A stretch of DNA of 64,000 nt from Schistosoma haematobium. Its lineage: Eukaryota > Platyhelminthes > Trematoda > Strigeidida > Schistosomatidae. Below the pieces are notes generated by a model that saw only the letters and a list, made by a program, of their open reading frames with translations, was not told the DNA's origin and searched no databases. Where the stretch lies: assembly GCF_000699445.3 (NCBI RefSeq), contig NC_067195.1, positions 81,462,569 through 81,526,568 on the forward strand, written 5' to 3'. Below are positions 47,860 through 58,711 of this stretch, piece after piece (position 1 is the first letter of the stretch; each line of letters opens with the position of its first letter). The translations under genes and the position numbers were made by a program.

Positions 47860-49236
47860 AAGAAAAGTATCCCTGTATATACAGCAAACCGTCTACAGCG
47901 ATGGGCAGCTACACTGCTGGGCTATGATTTCAAGATAAAGTATCAACAGACAACGGATTTTGGACAGGCAGATGCCCTCTCAAGATTGATTGGTTCGCAT
48001 GCAAAACAAGAAGTGGAAGTGCGTGTAGCTGCCATAGATGTTGAGGCTGAGGTTCACAAAGTATTGGCAGACGCAGTTTCCGGACTCCCGGTCACATTCG
48101 AAGCCATTAAAGAAGCTAGCAAGAAGGATAATGCATTGAAGATTGTTCGCCACTGCATACTCAACAAGTGGCCTTCATCTAGACTACATGGAGAAATCTT
48201 ACAATATCTTCGTCGATGAGATCCCTTGACAGTTGTCGATTCGTGCATCATGTTTGGCCACCGTATCGTTATCCCCAGAAATCTTCGACACCAAGTCATT
48301 AAGCAGTTCCACAGCGGGCACCCGGGGATAAGTAAAACGAAATCGCTAGCTCGCAGCTGTGCATACTGGCCGTCGATGAACCATGATATAGAACAAAAAT
48401 GTCGCAGTTGTTGGTCCTGTCTAGAAGCTGCGAAGAATTCAACGAAAGCTGAACCACAACCATGGCCAAAACCGGACGGGCCTTGGCAAAGAATACACGC
48501 TGATTTCGCCGGACCAATACAAGGCAGAAATTACTTAGTTGTTGTCGATGATTTCACAAAATGGCCAGAAGTATAGGACATGCCGAAAACGACATCAGAG
48601 TGTACAATAAGAAGATTGTCAGGATTGTTTGCTTGTTTCGGGGTTCCAGAGGTCTAAGTGATCGATAACGGTACTCAGTTTATGTCATCCGCTTTCAAAC
48701 GCTTTTGCAGTGAAAATGGCATATCCCATCTACAATCTCCTTCGTACCATCCTCAGTCGAATGGCCAAGCAGAAAGATTCACGGGTACGATAAAAAGAGC
48801 TCTGGTCAAAGGGGGAGGTGAGGGTATCCCAGAACAAGTGATCAGTAAGTTCTTAATGTCTTACAGAGTTACCCCTAGTCAGGCAGTACCAGAAGAAAAG
48901 TCACCAGCCGAGTGTATGTTCGGAAGGAAAATCCAGACAGTCTTTAACAGTATGTTGCCACCCAGAAAGACAAATAACCCCACGAATGCGTATCGTACGG
49001 TCACTCGTAGCTTTCAGGTGGGTGAAAAGGTACTTGTCAAATCGTATCAAGGTAATAGGAAGTGGGGACCAGGTGTCATAGAACGTCAAATCGGAAATGT
49101 ACTGTACCTAGTCCGGAAAGGTGTCGGAAAATGTATAACACACATAAATCGAATTCAAAGAGACGGCAGTACAGTGGTCCCAGAAAGCCGACTCCCATTT
49201 GAATTGCTCGTGGATTCATCTCAGGAAAGCCCTTAG
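47860..49236 (+). pseudogene. Ty3/Gypsy Pol 3' part (RNase H end and integrase), three stops
   Basis: One frame runs from about 47870 to the stop at 49236. The RNase H C-terminal part is ANRLQRWAATLLGYDFKIKY. The integrase zinc finger follows with HSGHPGISKTK and CRSCWSC. All three catalytic acidic residues are visible: HADFAGP, VIDNGTQF and the E of NGQAERF. The C-terminal SH3-like GPGVIERQIGNVLYLV comes last. In-frame stops are TGA 48217-48219, TAG 48574-48576 and TAA 48655-48657; no frameshift is seen. Gag, protease and most of RT are missing upstream. The family differs from the 6.4-11.4 kb element and is much better preserved. It lies in the intron of the unrecognised gene, same strand. 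Confidence 0.88.
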
Positions 49237-49381
49237 GAGTGCAAACATAGAAGAGATAAACGACGCAAGGGCAAAGCAGTACAACCCTGGAGAGTGATGC
49301 ACCGCAAGAGGAATGGAGCAACCAAGTTTCAGGTGGATCCGAGGAAAAAAGTCTTACACAACAGACTTTAAAGGAGGGAGG
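49237..49381 (+). other. Gypsy 3' non-coding region with polypurine tract
   Basis: A polypurine tract (TAAAGGAGGGAGG at 49369-49381) directly precedes the putative LTR start TGTGACGAC. This is the plus-strand priming site of LTR elements. Confidence 0.65.
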
Positions 49382-49729
49382 TGTGACGACGGACCACTGT
49401 TGAACTCGAGGAAGCTGTAGCAGGCTCAGAAGTAGCCGAAGATATTCCATCCAATTACCTTTTGGAAGAATATTCTAGAATTCCTACGTGTAGCTTCCCG
49501 ACTGGACAATGCTAATAACCCCCTGTATGCGGATTGGTGGACTGTAATGATGATTTCGTTCTTACTAAAAACTATAAATACCTGACAATTTTGTATTATA
49601 ATTGACACTGTCTGGAAGTAATATTCCTTTCATTAGTCTTCTGTCTTCTCATTGCGACTTGGAAGGGTTCTGGCGTTCTAGTGCTCACGTTATACGCAGT
49701 ATATCAAGAAGAACCTTCTAGATATAACA
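49382..49729 (+). repeat. Putative 3' LTR of the Gypsy element
   Basis: Begins TGTGACGACGG right after the polypurine tract and ends ...GATATAACA, giving TG...CA ends and ~348 bp. No second LTR exists upstream, where the element is truncated at ~47860. The right end is chosen on the CA terminus only. Confidence 0.6.
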
Positions 49730-50102
49730 AATAGGAAATGTTAAGGGTAAGGAGGTTATTTACGATGAATAAACTACAGTAAATTGATGAAAAAATAGAT
49801 AAAGATCGTTAAGATAGATGTTATTTGTTAGTTGTCGTTTATTTCATATGACTCCGCTAATCGCCTTAAAAACATCTTCAAGCAGTATTTTTACTTCTAA
49901 AATTTGTTTATAATGAACCAAAACCCAATGGAATGAAGAGCTTTTGTTATAGTATAATTGTCACGAAATAAGAAAAAATAATACGGTTTCCCATTTATAT
50001 TATCCTTAGCACAACTAACATGAAAGTAAGCATTTTGAAAAAGGAATTATTGCACAGTGGCATAGTTTTTATAAATCATCAGTTACCTTAGTACTGTTAC
50101 AT
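49730..50102. other. Intronic DNA, nothing recognised
   Basis: AT-rich; its last 11 bp (TACTGTTACAT, 50092-50102) are the left target-site copy of the next element. Confidence 0.5.
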
Positions 50103-52900
50103 TACTTACTTACTTACGCCTGTTACTCCCAATGGAGCATAGGCCGCCGACCAGCATCCTCCAACCCACTCTGTCAGTTGCTTTGAGTTCCAGATGTTCC
50201 TCAGTTGTAAATATGCTGCTCTTGCTTTGTCGATCTGCGCCTTCACATCTGCATCAGATCCACTCTGTTCATCAATGATGCTGCCCAAATATGTAAAGGT
50301 TTTTACATCTTCCAAATCTCCGTCAATTGTGACTGGATTGGTGCATGCTGTGTTGTATCGGAGAATCTTGTTTTTCCCTTTGTGTATATTGAGACCTATT
50401 GCTGCTGAGGCTGCTGCCACACTCTTCGTCTTCTCCTGCATCTGTTGTTGCGTTTGAGATAGAAGGGCCAGATCATCTGCGAGGTCTAGATCATCCAACT
50501 GCATTTTAGATGTCCATTGTATCCCGCGCTTTCCTTCAGACGTTGACGTCTTCATGATCCAGTCAATCACCAGGAGAAAGAGAAAGGGTGAGAGTAAGCA
50601 ACCTTGCCTAACACCGGTCTTCACTTCGAACGACTTTGTCAACTGTCCTCCATGCACGATTTTGCAGTGTAATCCATCATTTGAACACTATGATATTGAC
50701 TATCTTCTGAGGCACGCCGTAGTGTCGAAGATGTTTCCATAGTGTTGTTCTGTCCACGTTATCAAATGCCTTTTCGTAGTCAATGAAGTTGATGTAGAGT
50801 GATGAATTCCATTCAATTGATTGTTCCACAATGATCCGTAGAGTTGCGATTTGGTCTGTACACGATCGATCCTTACGGAATCCCGCCTGTTGGTCTCGAA
50901 GTTGGTTAACTACGCAGTCCTTCATCCTGTTTAACAATACCCTGTTGAAGGCATTTCCCGGTATTGAGAGAAGAGTGATGCCCCTGTAGTTATCACAGTT
51001 GCTGAGATCGCCTTTCTTCGGTATTTTGATCAGGTGTCCTTCTTTCCAGTCTTTTGGTACTTGTTCCTCATCCCAAATCTTATTGAAGAGAATGTGGAGT
51101 ATCCTTGCAGTTGCCGCTACGTCTGCTTTTAGTGCCTCTGCTGGAATGTTGTCTGGTCCTGCTGCTTTGCCACTCTTGGTTTGTCTGATGGCCATGCTGA
51201 TTTCTTCAATTGTTGGTGGACCAACATTGATTGGGAGGTCCGTGGGTGCTTCTTCGATGTTGGGTGGGTTCAGTGGAGCTAGTCGATTCAAGAGTTCCTT
51301 GAAGTGTTCTACCCACCGGTGTCGTTGTTCTTCAATGTTGGTGATTATCTTGCCTTCCTTATTTTTCACTGGTCGTTCTGGTTTGCGGCGACTTCCAGAG
51401 AGTTTCTTTGTTATGTCATACAGTTGTCTCATGTTTCCTTCTCTTGCAGCCTTTTCCGCCGTCATTGCTAAATCTTCCACATACTTACGTTTGTCGGTTC
51501 TGATGCTCCTCTTCACTTGCTTGTTAACTTTTGTGTACTCAGCTTGTGCCTTGGTTTTTTCTGCTTTTGTTCAGTGGTATTGATTGCTGCCTTCTTGCTC
51601 CTCCTTTCCTGAATCTTATCCAGTGTATTAACAGTGATCCATCCCTTGTGATGATGCTTCTTGTGACCCAGAACCTCATGACATGTTGAAGTGATTGCCT
51701 ATGTGATCCCCTTCCAGTTGCTCTCCACAGTAGTTCCTTCTCCATTGAGTAGATCATGAAAGGCCTGGAACTTGTTGCTGAGGGCTATCTTGAATTTGTT
51801 GAGTTTGTTAGTATCCTGGAGAAAGGCCGTATTGAACTTTTGTGATATTGTCCGCCCCATTGTCCAGTGCTTCTTGAATTTCAATTTCATCTTGGCGACC
51901 AGCAAGTGATGATCTGATGCTATATCAGCTCCTCTCTTGGTTCTCACGTCCTCTATAGTCCTCCTGAACGTTTTCTTGATGCAAATATGGTCGATTTGGT
52001 TTTGCGTTGTGTGATCCGGTGAAGTCCATGTGATTTTGTGAATGCGTTTATGTGGGAATATGGTGTCGCCTATGACCAGTTTATAGAAGGCACATAGGTT
52101 TGCAAATCTATCACCATTTTCGTTCCTTTCTCCCAGTCCGTGTCGTCCCACGATGTCTTCATATCCAGTGTTATCCGTTCCAACCTTGGCATTGAAATCT
52201 CCCATCGGAATGGTCAGGTGCTTTGTTGGGCACTTCTCGATGATTGACTGCAACCTATTGTAGAATTGGTCTTTAGCGTCTTCATTGTAATCGTTGGTAG
52301 GCGCATAGCATTGGATGATGTTCATTGAAATGCCCTCTTTCTTTGTTTTGAAGGAGGCTTTGATGATCCTTAGTCCATGAGATTCCTATCCTATAAGTGC
52401 CTTTTGTGTTTGTTTGGACAGCATCAATGCAACTCCTTGTGTATGTGGAGTATTTTCTTCTTCATGGCCGGAGTATAACAAAAGCTCCCCTGAAGCTAGT
52501 CGTTGTTTTCCAACTTGCGTCCAATGTGTTTCACTGATCCCAAGCACCTCTAGGTTGTATCTCCTCATTTATGCAGCGATTTAGAAGACTCTCCCGGTCT
52601 CCCATATTGTACGAGTATTCCATGTACCTAAACAAATGGTTGCTTCGGTTGTCAGAAGGGGCGTCGGCCTCGTAACTTCCGAAGGGATTCGGCTTTCATC
52701 ATGAGGCGTCATAGTTCTTCTAAATGAAGACCTTCTGACTCCCAGGGCAGAGTTTAGAAGGTTTGAATAATTTTTTCTGGTTAGCGTTTTTTTAGCGAGT
52801 TAGTTTTCTACGGGATGGGGTCGCTAACCCCATGCCCAGCCCTCCTCCTTTATCCGGGCTTGGGACCGGCAGTAGCCTCCAGAGGGACTTCAGGCGGAGT
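50103..52900 (-). mobile_element. RTE-clade retrotransposon, family A, copy A3, with intact RT core
   Basis: A perfect 11-bp target-site duplication, TACTGTTACAT, flanks it at 50092-50102 and 52901-52911. On the minus strand: APE at 52568-52386 (LGISETHWTQ) and 52325-51699 (YAPTND, GDFNAKVG, SDHHLLV). RT lies at 51516-50677 (CDNYRGITLLSIPGNAF, QQAGFRKDRSCTDQI, FIDYEKAFDNVDR) and 50657-50106 (GVRQGCLLSPFLF, LADDLALLSQTQQQM, FTYLGSIID). The catalytic box reads LADD where YADD or FADD is usual. After IWNSKQL the frame jumps to [11 protein letters not shown], so the C-terminal region is deleted, unlike in A1/A2. Frame breaks separate the blocks. The tail is (TAAG)n. It lies antisense in the intron of the unrecognised gene. 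Confidence 0.92.
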
Positions 52901-52911
52901 TACTGTTACAT

Positions 52912-53812
52912 AGTTTTGTTCAAAATAACTTATTTATCGTTAGACTTAATATTATGCCATTTCTGATCAATTTCCAGTATGATTAACGTCAACTTCGGAA
53001 TAGGTATTGTTTACAAATTTACTTGAAATATGTATTGGATAGAATGTTATCTAACTGAGCTTATACTAGGATGATGATGCTGTGTTAACTGAGAAAATAG
53101 GGGGGAAATGTTAGCACACTGGTCAGTAAGTCTGCAATTATTAGCTTTTGCTAGTTAAAAAATGTCGTCTAGCACTCAGTACTGATTGGCAGTTTCGAAG
53201 TAAAATCTAGGAGTTACTTAATGGTTAGTTATCAAATATGTCATATCCAACGGAATCTCATGTTTTCATAAAAATGAAATATATTTGTACTGAATATTGC
53301 CCTACACTAATTTACCTATTAGTGAAAGCTTATTTTTTCATTAGTGAGTTTTTTCGTCTTCCAAAATTAGAAACCATAAACAAGTATTTTTTCTACTTGT
53401 GAAAGGAACTGAAAATCCCATCAAAGGATACGCCTCATTAGTCGTTTACTTATCTTGAGCAACAAATCTTGCTGGAACTTGCACTTCATCGAATTTTAGA
53501 CAACTTGTGTTTAGATGAACGATGAATAGTGTGCTCGATAAATAATAAATTCTCATTTACTATATCTCAAGTAACAAGTAATTTGCCAGGTTTTGAGGTT
53601 ATGAAGTATTGCTTCAAGCCGAGTACATAAAACCTGTACCTCATAATTGAGTTAGAATAATGGGGTTATGAAAAAGACAACTCTGACATTCACAAGAAAC
53701 TAGAATTATATTCATTGATTTAATTAAATAGAGAGATGGATTTTAGTATTCAGAATAATGTTTTAATCTGTATTTCCTATTGCTTTTTTTTTTTCAAAAA
53801 TCTTATTCACAG
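52912..53812. other. Intron of the unrecognised gene, right part
   Basis: AT-rich intron ending in a strong polypyrimidine tract (53775-53795) and the acceptor CACAG at 53808-53812. No mobile element recognised in it. Confidence 0.55.
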
Positions 53813-55341
53813 ATTTCAACCCGCTAAACAGTACTAGCGCTTTAGTACCCATTATCTCATTACCATCCGATACAAATTTACAAACTGTACCGTCACTTGA
53901 ATCAAGCGAATATGAAAATTTTCAAGCACACTATAAAACAAATACTCCTTTAGATAATGTTCAATCACTGCCTTCTAATATAGTACCTGATGATCTTGGA
54001 CCACTTAACATTACTTCTTATTCAATGGGATTAGTTGGGGCAGATATACCTTCAATAACACGACCATCTATACATCAATCTCCTACTGATCATCATGCAC
54101 CTCATCCAATAATAAAACCTAATCATATACCATATTCTTATTCGCCGTTAACTCCATTGTCTAGTGTACAAATTCGCAGAAGTATACATGAAAGTAGTTT
54201 TGTAATTGATAATCAGGTTTGTCCAATTGATAACATTTGTAATCAGCAATTACGGACTGACTCTTTCGTTAAAAATAAGTATTCATCAGATTATCAAGAA
54301 TATCCAGGTGCTCCTAAGTGCTTTCCTACAGTTCAAACTCTAGAGTTATTCACTTCACATTCATCTGACTTACCCCATAGCTCACCATATTCTTTGAAGA
54401 ATGTTGGGAAATCACCTAAACATATGTCAAATGACACAAAACCCATCAGATATCCTGAACTTCTACAAAAAGTTGGCGAAAATTGCAATTCTAACATTCC
54501 TGGTCCCAATCTTCCGTTCATTTCTCATTCTCCATATTCCAGTCGAACTCAGTCTTCATCTTGTTCGATTAGACAACAGTTTGCAACTGCTCCGAGTCAT
54601 CCACAACTTCATGTAAGTATACCTCAGACTACTCAGTCCATATATTCTGTGTTCTCATGTTCACCAAATCAAAAGGTCGCAGTATCTAGTACTGTTAATT
54701 TGCCATCTAGTGATTCCGCTTCAACTACATTGATATTCAATGGAGATTTCCGATCACAGCCTGTTATAAACAGTACTGATAATTCATTTTGGTCCCATTC
54801 TTCAATCCCCAGTGGATCCGGAGTCAATACTCAAATGATTACAAATTGGGAACATTCAGTACCATATCCTGCCTATGTACCCAATTCTCAGATAACTGGT
54901 TTTCTTCCCGAGAATACTTCAGTCACTGATAAAGCAGCGATTTATGTTAAAGATGGAAATTCAACAGCGGTACAACCAGTCCTCGGAGGTGGATTGGTTG
55001 GCAGTTTCCAGTATTTGACACCAACTGCTGTTCTCTCAAAACCCAATTACACCATTCTAAACGATCAGTTAACATTTAATCATCCACAAGAAACACTAAT
55101 CCAACCATTTCTATCACAGATGAGTGATCCCATAAAAACAACACAAAATCTTAGGATCCCATTTTGTCAGGGCACACAGTACCCCTTAACCCCAAGCATA
55201 TCTATTCCTATTAATCCCGAACACTCGTTCGGTCGATTAGAAATGAATACTCATCGTTATTCCTCTGGATCGCCTAAAACAAATCCAGCCCCGACTTCTA
55301 GACTGTCATCGTCACGACCATTTAGTTCTCCCATGCGTCGT
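53813..55341 (+). CDS. Unrecognised Ser/Thr/Pro-rich protein, second visible exon (gene continues)
   Basis: A 1,529-nt exon open throughout. Its first two nucleotides complete the codon split at 44669, giving a 705-codon joined frame. It ends in phase 0 at MRR|GTAAGT (55341/55342), a consensus donor; reading on past the donor would give only VS and a stop, so splicing to another exon is likelier. The sequence is low in charge and rich in S, T, P, N and Q (SYSPLTPLSS, SRLSSSRPFSSPM), consistent with a long disordered region. No zinc finger, homeobox, bZIP or kinase motif is visible. If a DNA-binding or catalytic domain exists it lies in later exons, none of which I could place before the window end. 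Confidence 0.75.
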
Positions 55342-55486
55342 GTAAGTTAGTTTATAAAAGTTGTTATACTGTGATTCCTTTTTCTACCATAAAATTGCTT
55401 CCTGGTTTACGTTTTGATAACTAAACACAGGGTTTGTGTCGGTTTTTGAGGATGATAGGTGCCATACAAATTCAGTGTATTTTATT

Positions 55487-55756
55487 AATATGGAGTGATG
55501 GAAATCGTTGAGTTTTTTTATTGAGATCTCGAAATGGTTATTGTTAGACCACTTTTTAATACTGGAAACACTGAGTAGCCGTTTAGTGTTAGTATGGTAC
55601 TCCTCAGCTGTGCGCATACACGATCCCATACGCGGGACTCAAATTTAGAACCTTCAGTCTCTCGCAAACGCCTAACCTCTATACCACTGAGCTGGAATCC
55701 GACGGTGTTTATGATCGCGCAGTATCGTGGATTGGTTGGAATCAATGCCTAACTTT
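55487..55756 (-). mobile_element. tRNA-derived SINE (Sm-alpha type) with inactivated hammerhead motif
   Basis: A perfect 13-bp direct repeat, AGTGTATTTTATT, flanks it at 55474-55486 and 55757-55769. On the minus strand an A-box-like CCAGCTCAGTGG (55695-55684) and a degenerate B box ATTTGAGTCCC (55644-55634) mark a tRNA-like RNA polymerase III promoter. Downstream, CTGAGGAG (55607-55600) fits hammerhead core box 1. Box 2 reads CTAAAC (55581-55586 region) instead of CGAAAC, so the essential G12 is lost and self-cleavage is not expected. The arrangement matches the Sm-alpha SINE known from schistosomes. It sits ~145 bp after the donor of the second exon of the unrecognised gene, antisense. Confidence 0.8.
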
Positions 55757-55975
55757 AGTGTATTTTATTTATTGGGCGCAACGTGACCTCAAAACGATCA
55801 GCACTAAATATGCCATATATATATGTATATATACTAACTATTCAATCCTACTTTAAAATTTCAAAAGTACCTATCTATGACTTAAAAAGTCGAAAGTATC
55901 TTCTTGAATCACAGAGCTTAATTTATTATTATTTCTGACTCATTTGAGTATTTCTGTTGTCATTTATTCACCTAG

Positions 55976-56095
55976 TCAGCTTCTTCGGTTTGGGCACCCG
56001 GGCAGTATCATAGCCCATACACAAATCGAATGACTTGTATGGCGCATATATATTCGATGCCCCTTTGTACCAATATTTATGTGTTCAAATAAAAT
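55976..56095 (+). mobile_element. Second head+tail derivative of RTE family B, shorter
   Basis: Begins CTTCTTCGGTTTGGGCACCC (B1 5' UTR type), runs through CAGTATCATAGCCC and then TGTATGGCGCATATATATT...CTTTGTACCAATATTTATGTG (B1 3'-end type), and ends TTCAAATAAAATTAACC. It lacks the first ~60 bp present at 47191 but has the same head-to-tail join. Confidence 0.6.
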
Positions 56096-57479
56096 TAACC
56101 AGCTGTAAAAGCACTATATTTCGTTGTTGGGTAGTTGGATTTAGCCAACAGAAAATCTTGGGTCGAGGTTTCATACTAGTCGGCATTCACCAGCAAGGTA
56201 CCTGCAATCCTCAATGAACCAGTGTTCTCAAATCGCTTTGAACTGTAATCACACAGTTTTACAGTAAGATGTCACTGAGTTATTCGGGTCGCAACTGACC
56301 TCCTTCAGGACTTAATCGATAGAAATCGATCAGAACTGTCTAATACTTTATGTCAGCTTGATCAGAAAGGAAACTAAAGATATGGACACCGAAAACAATC
56401 AACTTAACAATATCAACGTTACAGTTAAAAACTAAACAGGAATTACGATTGAAGAAAGCAATGCATAAAATTAGGAAGGGGAAAGTTTGGAATAAAACTG
56501 TTTAGTAGTCAAATAAATATATAGAAAAACACCTGTGTGATAGAATATGAACCTTGTCGCCTCAGGTCTCCAATTGTTTATTATTATCATTACATTCTCT
56601 CAAATCTATACCAGTGAAACAGGAAATCGTTCAATTTCCAAATCCCATTGTAACGGAATTCTTTACCAGTGAATGAAAAACACTCAATATTTTGGTAGAT
56701 ATCACCACATAGACCTCTACAAATTAGAAAACATATTGACAATTTCTTTCAGTAAAAAGGAGCAAGCATATAATTCAGTAAACCAGTTGGATTTATTGAT
56801 TATAACTTTTATTCTCAGAACGTTAGTAGATTGGTGTAAAACACACTAATTTTATTGATTAATTAGTTAGTTGTAAGCTGACTAAATCACATAATTTATT
56901 CAAGTTCGAACTATTGTATTTGATGTATAATAAATCAATATGACAAATTAAGTGATGTATTTGAGATGTTATCGTTTAGTTTAGTTCCAGTTTATGAAGT
57001 TTTGTGAAATGTGTTTATCATCTGCCCATCATTGTTTCCGCTTTCTCTTTGCATTGTTCAGTTACATCAACAACACGATCAAAATGATTTATTATCAAAT
57101 AGAGACCATATAGGAAAGTGTATACTTCCTAGTTGAAGATGTTAAATGATGATATAGATCGAAATCGATCTCAGTAACTTTAGTTGTGTCATTCAATTCT
57201 TTATCTTTCATTAAATAATTGAGCTTATGGTTGTTATTCCACACTTTTCATTCATTTCTTTATGAAATATAAATACTACTTTCGTTTTCCTGTAACATTT
57301 ACATAGTTATTATTCCAATTTTTCACTATTCATCTTGTTAATTTTCTTTGTCTGTCGGTATGAAATATGGTAACTTGGATTGATTTATAGACATCCATAC
57401 TGTGTAACCAATAAAAATGAATCAACTTATTAACCTTTCTTTAATAATGGAAGGATATTTTTGTATGTTGGCTCGAACA
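56096..57479. other. No gene recognised
   Basis: AT-rich and without notable ORFs. It may be a further intron or intergenic DNA of the unrecognised gene. Confidence 0.4.
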
Positions 57480-57899
57480 CATTTCTTTAGATCTTACCAT
57501 GAGTCAGGTCCGTTCGAGAACAGTAAGACTAAAACCAGGGACTTAAGATCCGGGGACTAGGTTGTACGACTAACTTTACTGAGTGTGATGTCAGTAAGGT
57601 GTTTCCCTCAGTCAATAGCATCTGTAGCGATGCTGCCTTCTCACAACAAAAAGAATTGTTTACAAAAGGTCGATACTCAAAATTTCAGATCTCACCTTAC
57701 CTCGTGGGTTTCCGTTTTCGAAGGTAGGACCTCTTAAAATCGAAAGCTAGCACATTAAAAGTACTCAGAAAGATCCACGCCATTACTTCTTCATCATCTC
57801 TGCCCACACTCTCAGTGAGTGGAGTTCTGGTGAAGTTAAAGATAAATTTCATAGAAATGTTTTAGTCCTCAAAAGCTAAGCGCTCAGATTTAGTAATAG

Positions 57900-58145
57900 T
57901 GTGATGAACGAAACTCGCGCGGGGATAACCAATTTATTATTTAATAACAAGTTACGGAACCATACATTAAATACTTCATTTGCAGCTCTTTTAATAATTG
58001 TCCCTATCATTCTGTCTGATTCTTTCAGTTCACAATTCCTTTCTATTTTCCTTTCTGTTTTCTTTAATCCGATCTTCTTAACCTTTTGCTGCCAGCCATT
58101 CTTATTGGTGTTACATACTACTTATGTCTGTCGATATAAGTAGCA
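57900..58145 (+). repeat. Repeat with terminal hairpin, shared with 63640-63900
   Basis: Interrupts the family-B relic between its leader and endonuclease parts. The right end has AACCTTTTGCTGCCAG followed by a hairpin, CTACTTATG...TATAAGTAG (58118-58143). The 63640-63900 copy has AACCTTCTGCTGTCAG and the hairpin CTACTTATG...CATAAGTAG. Family unknown. Confidence 0.45.
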
Positions 58146-58466
58146 CATACCACAATAGTATCAGGTGATTTTAATGCCCAAGTTGGTGGTATAAACGAAG
58201 CTATAAGGCATTTAAGTATCGCAGCTCAACAAACAGATAATGGCGACCAGCTACTGTAACTATGCTTAGATAATTTCTTATTTCTATCAAGCATAAACTT
58301 TAAGCATAATGAAAGACACTGTCTGTTATGGCGATCCTCGGGATTGACTGAACGATTGATGCAGATAAACCACATTGAAGTTAGTCGTCTTTGGAAGGTT
58401 CAACATAAGACTGTCACTCATTTTGAAGCACATGTTTAAACCCTAATCATGTTCTAGTGAGAGCAC

Positions 58467-58711
58467 AATGCCATCTGTGTATACACTCTTTGTTTTCCCT
58501 TAAACCATGAGATTAAAATTACTTTATACCTTTCTAATTCTTTCTTCCTGTACTATATCCTTATACACAATTTTTCTTCTACATATTACCATCATTGAAG
58601 TAACTAGTTCTATGGATTCGGTGTTAATATTGTTGTGCTAACGAGGTGTGGCAGCTTTGACCGATGCATATGTGTGCCTGATCCTACGTTGTAGCTGACT
58701 GACTGACTGAC
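58467..58711 (+). mobile_element. 5'-truncated RTE family-B 3' end nested in copy B3
   Basis: Matches the 3' end of the 45553-46640 copy (TACACTCTTTGTTTTCCCTT, then the TTCTTTCTTCCTGTACTATA block, then GCTGACTGACTGACTGAC). A 14-bp duplication flanks it: TCTAGTGAGAGCAC (58453-58466) and TCTAATGAGAGCAC (58712-58725), with one difference. Joining the flanks restores the host frame HVLVRARVCLRP. Only ~245 bp inserted. Confidence 0.88.
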
